Below, one piece after another: positions 48,801 to 59,745 of a stretch of DNA of 64,000 nucleotides. Numbering within the stretch: position 1 is the stretch's first letter; every line of letters starts with the position of its first letter. Under the pieces are notes generated by a model. That model searched no databases and had not been told where the DNA came from. It saw only the letters and a list, made by a program, of their open reading frames with translations. The position numbers and the translations under genes were made by a program. Source of the DNA: Otis tarda (Eukaryota > Chordata > Aves > Otidiformes > Otididae); contig CM048553.1 in the NCBI GenBank assembly GCA_026413225.1, positions 42,758,001 through 42,822,000 of the forward strand. Direction: 5' to 3'.

Positions 48801-51431
48801 TTTTAAAAAAGGATAGTTAATTTTCTCAGTCATTTCAATACATTTCAGAACTTCATGTATTACAACATTAACTACTGAATTATAATTTTAAAGAGGAAAA
48901 TTCTTGTGATAACTTTCTACAGAAATAAACTGGGACAGCAGTGTTACAGGGAGCAGGAGACTGGAGGGGTATGCTGTCTGAAAACATGACAATGAGTCAC
49001 AAAAGCACGAATGATGTCCACTCTCTGATCATTTCCTTCAAATGTTTAAAGGAATTCCTGCTATAGATGAGAACTATAACTTTTTACTCTGCCCCCTTGT
49101 CTTCCCCTCACTCCCCTCCCTCCAGTAGCACAGCTACAAAGTCATCACCCATCCTGTTTTCTCACTGCTACCCACCTCATCCCTACGAAAGCCAGCTGGA
49201 TCAGGCAATGCCTGTGAAGCCAGGCTCCTAATCCCATCAGGGGATGGTGATAGCAATCTGAAAGAAGCAAGGAGGGACACTTTCTAAACACTACCACCCA
49301 CAGGAAAAATTGTACTCAGCTGCTTACAGACTATGCAAGCCTGTCTGCTCTCTTGGCCTGAACAAGGAGCAGGAAAAATAAGCCTAGGATCAGACCACGC
49401 TGTTTAGTGGCTAGCCCTTTGAGAAGCAGACTGTCTTTCCCCCAGCTTTCTGGAGCACACCTTGGATGTTAACCCTGTCCTATTGAATTTGCTCAGTCTC
49501 ATGCACTGGACACGTTGGCTTACATAAGTGGTTCCCACTTCAAATTTGTCTGAAGCCAGGGTTAAAAGTCAGAGCCACAGGCTGCCATGACAGCTGAGCT
49601 GAGCTTAGTGGATCACAGAGTCAGAGGCTACAGCTCTTTTGCCACAAGATCCTGTCCACTGCGTTCCCATGTTCAACAAAACCCCACTACTGGATCCACC
49701 TGATCAGCATAGGCCCCTCTTCTACGTGCGCAGCCCACTGCACCAGAAACCTTCTCCCATCACGAGCCTGGCTGCGGCATGTGTTTGAGACTAAATGAGG
49801 AGGCAGCACACTGGATAATACAAGGCTGCCTTCTTCCTCAAATTGTAAACATGAACCATCCCCTGCAGCTGGGGACAATTTTATTCACCACAAGCTCTTA
49901 AGAAATAATAGCCTATGCACTTCCCTCAGAACTGGTGGTGTATTTTGCTCTAATACAGACACATACTGAGGCTGAGGAAGGAAACATTTATCTCCTCCAC
50001 AGTGGAGCCAGACTAGAGGCAGGCGCCATCTTATCCAAAACAATGAATAAAATGATCCTACCATTGACTGAGCTTTCAAATGCTTCCTTTCCTTCAGATA
50101 GGCTTCTCCCTAACACAAGAGGAGGGGTGGAGTTCTTCTCAGGCTTGTAAATATTATCAGGTGTACATTAAACATATTGATTGCTAAGGTGTGTTTCTAG
50201 ACAGGGGCCAATGCCAACATGGATTACAGTTCCATATAAATCCTCCACCTCCTCCTTCCAAGAGCTCAGTCATAATCTCATCGAGATTGATCAAGGCTGA
50301 CATACTGTAGCTTGAAAAAAAATCGGCCCCAGGGCATTTGCAAATAACTAGTATAAGAACCAGAGTCTATGGCTAAAACCAGGAACTTCCACACCTGTGA
50401 AACTCAGGCTTTCATTATTATTATTTTTAAGAATTCTATAGACTCAGTCATATCATTCCAGTCATCTCAGTTAGAAAATTCTGAATTAATGTATTTCTCC
50501 ATTTGAGAAATAGAGGGAACAGTTATTTACCTATCACATAAGAATATACTGAAGAAATATTAGGTAACATCTGTCTCCCAAGTAATAAATCATTGCACAA
50601 GTACCAAGGAGTATTAGTCTTCTACAAATACGGTTGTGGCAATTCTCATGGATATAATAAAATGATCTGTTATAGTCTTTCAAAAAACAGGTTTCATCAG
50701 GGATCCAATGAACAAATACTTTTTAATGGGAACCCCTCCTCAAACCAAACCTAGTGTAAAACTATCTCAATTTTGATCATGACAAATGCTGGGTCAGTCT
50801 ACTCCCAGTCACTGGGAAGCAAATAGCAAAGCATCCATTAGCTTCAATGGGAGGATGAGAGGACCTTGAGGCAATGTGTTTTAAGTTACTGATATTCACA
50901 GGAATTTCCCTGTGAGCACAAATGTCATACAGTAACCACTGGGCAAGAATAAAATGGTGACATTACTACTAGTGCAGAATAATGGTTCATGATCTTTGCA
51001 CTGTGCCCTATAGTGCAAATGTCACTACATTTATTAAGAGATTTCTTTTCCTTTGTGTTTGAAGGTATGGATCACAGCAGGAAATATTTTATTTTTACAG
51101 TGACCTTTGCAAAGCTTGCACAGTTAGATTATGTTGTGGTAATAGGACAACCCAAAGGTCATGAAACATTATTCTGCCCTAGTAACTATTAGAAATGTGA
51201 TGGGAGTTAGAAAAGGTATCTGTCCCCAGGGCCAGTTTTTCTAGTCTTCCACCTCTGGAGACTGGGGTTCAATATTGGCCACGCCAGTTATATGCTGGAG
51301 GCTGTTAAGAGTCCTCGTTAATATTTCACCAGTTAACTGAAGGCTATGCTTCCTGACTTGATGAAGTTCACTCTCTCTTTAGATACTACTGAATCATCCA
51401 GACAGTAAACTTAATAATAATGTTTAGACTT
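42857..51431. other. Single-copy DNA, no gene seen
   Basis: AT-rich unique sequence with a somewhat more GC-rich patch at 43230-43580. A CAA microsatellite lies near 47703-47720 and an ATT microsatellite near 50416-50428. No recognisable exon, RNA gene or mobile element. Confidence 0.5.
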
Positions 51432-51457
51432 GGGGGGACTGGGGAGTGGGGAGGGGG
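51432..51457 (+). other. Strong G-quadruplex motif
   Basis: Runs of 6, 4, 4 and 5 G (51432-51437, 51441-51444, 51448-51451, 51453-51457) are separated by loops of 3, 3 and 1 nt. This exceeds the usual G3+N1-7 rule with all runs of at least four. Confidence 0.9.
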
Positions 51458-52523
51458 TGATTTCCAAATGCAAAGGAAGATACTGCCATTCCCTTAAGAA
51501 CAATGTGAAACTACAAAACCAGCTTGAAGATGAGGAAGAGGCAGCTGGATGACATTGTTGAATGAAAAGCTCCTAACACAGCGGTGCCCAGCTTGTTGGC
51601 AGTAGACTATATTAAAGATATTTGACAGTCATTGTCCAAACATTAGAAGATAATGACAAGTACAGTACAGTGTTAGTCCATACTTTTCCAAATTACACAA
51701 ATCTAAAACATAGTGCATGAAAAGCAGTGCAATTTTTTTTAAAAAGCATTAGTGTGCATTTGCATAGCAGATAGTAAAGTGAACAGCAATACTGGCTAAT
51801 GGCTATAAATGTCTGCAAAATACATGTATTTTTGTCACAATATTGTTGACGGGCACAGGATGTCACAGGCAAAGTGACAATTGGAAAAAAAATAAAATCT
51901 GAGGCTCAAAACCACATGGAAGACAAAATAAGCAGCGATGAGACACTAAGGAAGCTGAAGCAAAAGCTGGTGTATCCACTGATGAGCTCAAACTGTCCTG
52001 TTGATTCACACATAAACATCATGAGGTGAAGTAGGTGCAGCAGAAAGACTACGGTTCCTGGGGATGACACACGAATTAGAAAAGCATTCACCTCCATTGC
52101 GCCAGAACGTCCCGTTCTGGCACTGCCACAACATGTCACTTTGAAACCAAAATGGCATTGAGAAGAATTACACAAACATGGGCATGTGGTTAACCCTGCT
52201 GGGGCTTGTTACCATGATGTAACCACCTGATTTTTTTCCTCAGTGTTTTGCATGCCAGAATTATAAATTTTTTACCATTTTTAGCCTCCAGGCCTTAATT
52301 ATAGTTGCATTTTGCTGGTACAACACTATTTTATGCTACCTAACTTTAAGAGAACATCACCTTTTCATGTCTTTGCAGCAGTAAGTGCATCACTTTGTTG
52401 TCTTCACACGAAGCCAATGCTGAAAACATCTTAGATATTCCAAGATTATAGGAATGAGGAAGAAATGCACCAAGAGAAACAAACCAGTGGCAATTTCACA
52501 ACAATTCTAGAAAACATGATGAA

Positions 52524-52546
52524 CGGCGGGGCGGGGGGGGGAGGCG
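52524..52546 (+). repeat. G-rich patch
   Basis: A run of four G, C, then a longer G run ending in AGGCG, in an otherwise AT-rich setting. Secondary G-quadruplex candidate. Confidence 0.7.
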
Positions 52547-54699
52547 CTAGACTTTTAGGAAGCTTCAAGGTTATCAATAAGATTCCATCTAGGTTTTTTT
52601 ATTTTGTTCTTAAAACAAACAAACAAACAGATGTAATTTTCAAGGAAAATTACCGCAAAATGAGACTTTTTTCCTAACTAGGATTGAACACGACTGGTGA
52701 ACTTCACGTTGGAGTCTCAGAAAAGGAGTAAATAGGTTTTGTGACACAAACCTGCCCTCTGCTGGAAGAACAAGAAAATGGTAAATACAAAAGAGAGTCC
52801 AACTATAATTTCAAAAGAATACCTTTGATATTTCTGGCTTTGCTGTGTACAAACAGAGCTTCTTCACATTATATGTTCTCTTTCCTTGAATTCCAATGAA
52901 CTAATTTTTCAAATTCTGAATAATCCACTTCATTCAGTGCTACAAAACAATGACCAAATACCTTAGCTACCAGCAGAACATTACTGATCCTGCATAGGCC
53001 TAATTCTATGCAAGAAGGAAAATGCCGGTACAGTCAAGCGTCTGCAGGAAGCAGTGACCTGACAAAAATATCTGTGTCTTCCTTTCCTCGTGAAATTCCC
53101 CACTAGCTGTACATGTGCACCACACCTCTGGGAATATTCATCTTCCTCTAATATTTTCACTATCCATGAACTGTGAAAGTCACATCTACCTCTGCTCTGT
53201 GGTCCCACTTCTGCCTGTTCTCAATTATTTTTTCCTTAAAAAACACCAAAAACTTGTTTGAACAGCTCCAGCATGTGTCCTGTATTCACGTACACAAAGA
53301 TCAATGCATATTAAATAGGCTTTTAAGGCCCTTCAGCCTGCTATGAAACCATCATTTTTCATATAAATGAATAACCTCATTAAAACTCTGTCTCCTTGCA
53401 AATAAAGGACCACCTAGTCCAAATAAATGCGGGTGACCAGTGCTTGCCTCCTGACCTATGCAATCAAGCAAAGCTGCAGATACTGAGTGTATTGTAAATA
53501 CATGGTTTGCAGGCACCATTCACTTATTGCAAAAGAAAAGCCCTGTTTCTTCCAGCAGTCACCCACTCTCAGCTTAGAGTTAAACTGTGGCTCATTCTTC
53601 AGTCTTCTAGTTTATTACCCCTGGGTATTCCAGCTTGTCCAACCTGGGCATGTTGCTAATAGAAGCTATTAACGGTATGAGCTCAAGAAACATTTGTGCC
53701 AAGAGATTAACTCCAGGCCCACTTAGGTTATAGCCTCCGCTTTTTCATGGACCTTATGTCAGTAAATAGTTGTACCCAGGTGCTCTTGCACAAACATAGG
53801 GTTAGTTGAAATATTGTAGCCACAAAGTCTAATGGTATCACTGCATGGGTCCCAGAACCCGCAAAACTGTGTTCAACCATGTTTGGAGACTACTTTCCTG
53901 TAAATGTGATCCCCCAACATGGTACTCCAATGGGACAGGTCGGACTTGAAACATGAACGGATCTAAGGCGACCAAACATGCTTTTAGCCACCTTCATAGT
54001 TTCACAGGGCACATATATTCAGACTCTGCAACTTTCTAGGGACTGATATCTCTCCTCTCTGAGCAGCATCTACAGTCATGCTTTTACATCAGCTGGCATG
54101 AGCCTTCTTCATAGGCAAAGGTATCCACTCACTCCCTGCTATGGCTGGCCTCCTCCGGAGCTGGCTGCTCTATGACCTGCATTCTCACAGAGCTGCAAGG
54201 TGCTCAGAGTGGCAGCTTACTCCACATCATCCCTGGCAGCTAGAAAAAAGTATGGATCCATTGCCTTGCTGGGAGCAGCAGATTCGCTGTGTTTTTCTCC
54301 TGTTTGGGACAGGAGCTCCTGGATCCTGCTGAGCTCCTTCCTATTCCAACTGGAGCCAGTGTCCATCACGAAGGGCAAAATGGACAACCTGGCTGATCAC
54401 TTTCCTTTGTGAAAAGCAAAGGCTTCCAGCTGCTGCACTCAACTTTGCTCTGATTTCAACAGCAGCCACGAATCAATGTGCCCATGTAAGCAGTGGTGAT
54501 CAAACATATATATATTTGTTATTATAAAACTATATTTGAAATCTGAAAACTTCTCAGACATATGAAAGTTCACCTGCCAAGTGGCAAATACCTCAGAAAT
54601 TATGATACCTCTGAAAAATCTTTGTAAATAAGTTTACAACCACATGCTTGGGTAAGAAAGCACTGCAGTTGGAAATATGTGGAAGCATGTCATTCATCT

Positions 54700-54720
54700 A
54701 AAAAAAAAAAAAAAAAAAAA
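54700..54720 (+). repeat. Poly(A) run (21 A)
   Basis: Homopolymer of 21 A followed by TATTTATTACAG. No adjacent retrocopy was recognised. Confidence 0.9.
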
Positions 54721-56460
54721 TATTTATTACAGATTTGAACCTCCTACTGATACACACTGTAGGAAGACGTTGCAGGCTAGGCACTATCCTGGGAGAATCA
54801 GAGCTCAAGTCAACCCTTACACCTTTGCACTGCACAAATAAGTAAGTCTGGACTTCAGGACAACCCTCAGCAGGCAAAGGCTGTGCCAATATCTTATGTT
54901 GATATAATCAATGTGCTTAAGGTGGAAGAAATATAATCCAGTAAGTATGGAATGTAACAAATTAATTTTTTACATTTTCATGTTGCTAAGTAGCACTGGC
55001 ATTTAATTAATAAAATCCTTGATTGAAGAAAATAATAACTTAAGGCACATTTGTGATATTTAAGATAATTATTAACTATGTTAATGTCTTGCATATGACT
55101 AGTAAACAAAGCCTATCTTTATTAAACCAAAGTAAAGCAGTGAATGAAGTAGCTTTATGGGGCACTCACTTCCTTTCTGCCACAGGGCCCTAACCTATGA
55201 GAACTGTCTACTTCAGTAAGCGAGAAGACATGGTGTTTCCACAGCTCCAGCTGAATCTCACATGGCTCTAGCTTAAGGGCTGGTGATGGTATTTGCAGGT
55301 GCAAGCCTAGTGCCCAGTAAGGACCGATAAGAAGTAGTAAGGACAGACTGGAGAATGCAATGGGACACATCAATAGGACTGGAAGACAGGCACAGGATGA
55401 CAGCATCTTAATAGCTAAATTCTGCTCCCAGTTACTATCATGCAGGCCCTCCGGCACACTGCATCTATTTTCTAGTCAAGATACCATCCTTTCCCTCCTT
55501 CCTCATTTCTCTGCTCCCTTCTGTGCAGCTCAGTTCAGTTTGTGTTCACTTTACCAGGTGTCCCCTCATTTCTGTATCTCTCTCTCCAGCCTCTCGTCTG
55601 TGGACTCTTAACCAAACAAAGTTAGGGTGGAATCCTCACAGTTTATTGCATCAAGAGCAAATGTTTAGAATAGAATGTTTAAAATGAAACAAAAATGAGT
55701 TTCTGAATCTACACACTAACCAGAGAAAAGCATGGTAGAAAAAACCAACCAACCAAACCTAAACCAAACAGTCTACTTTCTAATTGACTGCAGAGATACT
55801 GCATGTTTCCTCTATCTGTGGACTTCAAGTGAAGTCAAAGTCCCTAACACTTGGAAAAACCTGTGCCAAGTCCTTCTTTTTCTAGGTTTATACAGTTCAA
55901 TGGTCTGTATTGAGGAACTAGGTCTGGATTTTTCTTTTTTTAATGTTATGCCATTCTTGCTTACAGACTTTAAGTCTTGGTAATACAATGACAGTTTTCT
56001 TGCTTAGTTGTCACACTCCCCACAGTTTTGTCATGAATTTTACCCTCAAAAGGGTAGCTATAATTTTAGAATGCTCAAAAGGCATTTGATCAAATGAGTG
56101 GGATACATCCCCTAAATTTTCTATGTCATAGTTAAACTTATTTGCATAGGCAGGTATTTTTCTTGGCTTACAGTAATCTTGAAACACTGTGGTCACAGCG
56201 GATTTTTGCTTTGCCATTTTCAAATGATAATGTGTCAAAACCCTCCTGGGTCTGTCCTACTCACTTAGTTCTGATCACTGTGCCCTTTCTTCCCTTGAAG
56301 TTTTCTTCTTTTCTTCTTTTTTTCCAATCAAGATATATTAATTCTCTAATTTCAGAGGCAGATGAAGTGCAGCTGATGAGTTTGGGGTGGGGAGAGGAGA
56401 AAACTTCAGTCTTTATTCCTGCAAAAGAATAACCAGGTTTGACTATTTATTTTTCCTACA

Positions 56461-56580
56461 CAATTAAAGCTCCACAGCACAGCAAGGGCCCTGCCTCTGA
56501 GTGTGGAGACAGCACCTAGCACAACAAGATGCTCCTCTTCATAACAGGTCCTGTAAGCATCACCACAATAGAAACAGTAA
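56461..56580 (+). repeat. Old interspersed repeat fragment, copy 2
   Basis: AAGGGCCCTGCCTCTGAGTG, then GACAGCACCTAGCACAACAA, then GTCCTGTAAGCATCACCACA and ATAGAAACAGTAA match the order of the amniote repeat ...ACAGCGCCTAGCACAATGGG, TCCT, CTAGGCGCTACCGTAATACA, AATAAT... This copy covers more of the 3' end than the one at 27014 and is the clearer of the two. Recognition is from memory of the consensus. Confidence 0.6.
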
Positions 56581-56996
56581 GTGTTCATTTTCCAGCTAAT
56601 GCCAAAATACTAGCAGAATACAAAGCACATTTTAAACTGTAAAAGCCAAAAGGCTGGCCTTATATTTGCATCATACCACAGAGCCAAACAAATTTTCGGT
56701 GACTAAAACACAGCTGCAAAAGAACACAGCAGGAAGAGGATTTTGTCTTCAGTTTCCTTCCTTCTGTGGCAGCCAGGTGTTTTGGAGAGACCTTTTGCAT
56801 CAGCCGCTGTTTACCAGCGCTCACTCGCACAAGAGGGCACTGTAGCCACACACATCAGAGCAGAGTCCCTCGGCCCAGCAAGCTGTTCGTCTGCAGAAAC
56901 AGGCTTCAAACAACTCTTCCCCTGAGTTCAGAATCCTTGTCTTCTCATCCAGGCTGGTAGCAAACACAGCGATATGTGCTGACGCGTTGCACTGGT

Positions 56997-57108
56997 ACAC
57001 CTTGCACAGACGGATTGCTCTGGGGTAAAACAGATCTTGTAGAGTTTATCCCACACCTTGCACAGACGGATTGCTGTAGGGTAAAATAGACCTCGTAGAG
57101 TTTATCCC
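56997..57108 (+). repeat. Direct tandem duplication, 2 x 56 bp
   Basis: Unit 1 is 56997-57052 and unit 2 is 57053-57108, both beginning ACACCTTGCACAGACGGATT and ending GTAGAGTTTATCCC. They differ at 5 of 56 positions, mostly transitions. The duplication is exact end to end with no spacer. Confidence 0.95.
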
Positions 57109-59199
57109 AGTTCCAAACTTGAATAAAATTTGACAGTTATGTTTTACCTGCGTGCCCAGGGAGTTGAAGTCAGGGAAATGATCATAAGCTTTTTTTTTAA
57201 AAAAAAAAAAAAAGTTAAGTCCCAGTTCATACTGTTGAAAGGAAAAACATTCTGTGCTTGTCATAATGTGAATATTTAGATTATACTGGCACACAGAAAT
57301 CTCCTAAATATTCACAGGACAACCAGAAGAGAGCTCATGGCAGTTTGAGATGAAGGGTATTAAAAACTTACTAGTGTGTCTGACTGCTTGTAAATCTTCA
57401 AGCATGTTTATGCTTCCAAGTAAATGGCCTGTCTTTAGGATCAGAGCATTCACAATTCCCACTAATTCATAAATGAATAGTAAGCACAATATACCTCAAA
57501 ATATCAGGCTACCACTATCACAAGATACTTGTCAGCATTGCCTAACTTTGGGCTCCCCACTTAATATTTTCAATTACATTTATAATAATGAATAACAAAT
57601 AGCAAAAAGGTAAAATACTGACATCCTAGCTCTGTCTCAAAGTACCTGAGGTTTGCAGCTCTGGAAACAAAGTAAGATAAGTCTGTTACATACAATTACA
57701 TTTATGTTCTGATTTGACTCAAGTGGACATGAAGGCTGTTTAGCAAAAAATGGGAAAAATTTGAAAATGAAAATCGTATTTAAAACTAGTCACAGAGAGG
57801 GCCATTCCTAGCAAAGAAAATAACAAGAGAATAAGTAAAATCCATGTGTATTTTTGTAGTGCTTTTCATTTAGCACAGATGATTAATAGAGTGGTTTGCA
57901 AAGAATAAATCTCAACAACATGTATTAAGGTTTCTGGTGAGGAAATCTGCAACCAAACCTTTGCAGTTTCAGAGTGCAGAATTTAAGGGGTTCCTATGGG
58001 GAACGAGGTTCACTTAAAGGATTAAACCACATCAAAGAAGTGTTAAGTATGACAGTCCAGAAATAGCTCAGGAAATCCTTAAAGCTGATTGCTGGAATCT
58101 CTCAGGAGAACTATCAATCTGTAACATATACAATAGCTCTTATACTTTGCTATTAGCTGCTCTAGAGAAGACATACTGGACAAGTCGGACTTTTGGCCTA
58201 ATGCCATGTAACCACTGTGTTCCTATGATCCACCCTGACACACAGGAACCCGTACCGTTACTGATCCTGAGAGATGACCTGACAAACCAGGCTAGGCCTT
58301 CAGCCTACTTTCCTGCCACCTTCATCTAAGTGCTAACACACATGGAACACAAATTTTCCAGTATTTTCCTTCTCTTAACACCTTTCTTGTATCTCCTTTT
58401 CTTTCTCTGCCCCACTTTTCCAATGCCTATACTACTGAATAAAAAGAAACAAAAACACAACAGTCTGGCTTAGGTAAGGCTGTTTTATGCAGTCTTCTCC
58501 TAGAAGACTCAGATTGAAAAGGCAGCTAAAACCCTGTAACTTCAGCAGCTGATATTGATTAAAATTTGCCCGGTCTCAGAACATCTAATAAGTTCATATG
58601 CTGAATGTGCTTTTCTATGATAGCAAGATTACTAGAAGGCCACCTAGTTTTAGTACAAGTCACAGCCTCTCTCTTTCCTGTTCTTTTTATTTCGCTTTTG
58701 CATTTTTGTCTTCTGTTGCCGTGAAGCAGATTTGGACTACAACAACCACACCCCATCTAATATCAGGGCACATGCTACCATCTTTCTGCCATGTAAAAAA
58801 CAAACCAAAAAAACCCACCAACCACAAAATTGTAAAAATTGTGAAAAAAAAAATATTAAAAAATCCTCTCTGTAAGGGATATTGGTAAAATTAAAACTTT
58901 CTTGGTATTACAAACATTATCTTCCCCCATCTCTCCAAAAGATTCAAAGTGACAATTATTTGCTACACCATTTGATAGACCAATATCTCTGTTCCCAAAG
59001 TGCCAGATAATGGTTAATAGCTTGCTACTGTATGATGACAGTGCCATGTAAACATCACGAGCTGTCAGAGCCGTTTATTCCAAGAAAAAAATAACACAGC
59101 AGATTACATGAAATCAAATGAGAATGTTTCAGATTCGCAAAGGCACAGTTGAAATCTGTATCTGATGATCCACCTTTAGATTTCCTAGAACTTCTCTCC
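57109..59199. other. Single-copy DNA, no gene seen
   Basis: No exon recognised. A poly(T)-poly(A) junction lies at about 57190-57214 and A-rich simple sequence at 58795-58862. I looked in minus sense for integrase or RNase H remains of the neighbouring gypsy-like fossil and saw none I could support. Confidence 0.45.
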
Positions 59200-59745
59200 C
59201 ATCTTCTTTATGCCCAGACAAAACCATAAATTCTTCCCGCTTGCAGGAAAAAAATCACCTTTTGTGAATGGAAAAGTACTTTGCTGAACTCAGTACTAGC
59301 ATTAAAGAACAGAAGCCTTCCGTATCTATGAACTGCTGCAAACAATACATGTAAGGTTTGAAAAGCTGTTTGTGTATAGCCAGTTCTAACATTTGCTATT
59401 TACAAAGACAAAACAACTATAGTAAATTAATTCTACCAAGATTCTTTGCACTAACCACAGGAGCACTACAGGTGCATTTGTAAAGCCAAAGGGCATAGCA
59501 CTAAAATAGAATAATCCCTTGTGACATACAAAAGCAGTGTCTGATTTGCTTCTATCATCCAAAGACATTTGCTTGTAGCTGTGCGCTACCTAAATCTAAG
59601 GTGTTAATGTACTAGCCTGACTTCAGAAATCTCAGGAGTTGCTCACCCCAGGCAAAAGATAGGCATCTTTTTGGGGGGCTACTCTGTAGTATAACACATG
59701 AAAGCTCTACTTCTTAGAGAAGTAAGGCAGAATCTTAGATAACAT
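59200..59745 (-). pseudogene. Ty3/gypsy-type reverse transcriptase fossil
   Basis: Minus-strand translation gives RT motifs in the correct Ty3/gypsy order across several frames. They are FSKK-stop-SFHVLYYR (about 59715-59680, compare VKKKDGSxRFCVDYR), KDAYLLP (about 59670-59650, compare KDAYPLP), LRFLKS, YINTLDLGSAQLQ (about 59610-59572), then an open stretch 59568-59386 with DDRSKSDTAFVCHKGLFYF, MPFGFTNAP (59496-59470) and VQRILVEL. The catalytic YLDD that should follow is FVFVN here, so the active site is gone. There are at least two frameshifts and three stops. Downstream, a KR-stop-FF...SGHK pattern near 59260-59215 may be the decayed KCxFF...LGH segment (weak). MPFGFTNAP separates it from retroviral RT (which has PQGFxNSP) and from LINE RT. 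In an intact element this enzyme copies the element's RNA. No gag, integrase or LTR was found nearby. Confidence 0.85.

Larger units (their letters stand above)
51458..56460. other. Single-copy DNA, no gene seen
   Basis: AT-rich unique sequence. Seen directly: a G-rich patch at 52524-52546, an AAAC microsatellite at 52612-52630, a TA-rich repeat near 54505-54515, 21 A at 54700-54720 and an AACC-rich patch near 55735-55770. The frame at 54141-54412 is unassigned. Confidence 0.5.

Noticed and set aside
51578..51605. CAGCGGTGCCCAGCTTGTTGGC, resembling a hAT/Charlie terminal repeat
   Set aside because: Only one end is seen, with no matching inverted end or 8-bp duplication nearby. Too weak to report.
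54141..54412. Plus-strand frames of 63 and 70 codons in a GC-richer patch
   Set aside because: Overlapping frames with no conserved features; likely chance.
54700..54720. Poly(A) run as the tail of a processed pseudogene
   Set aside because: No open or decayed coding sequence or target-site duplication could be recognised upstream.
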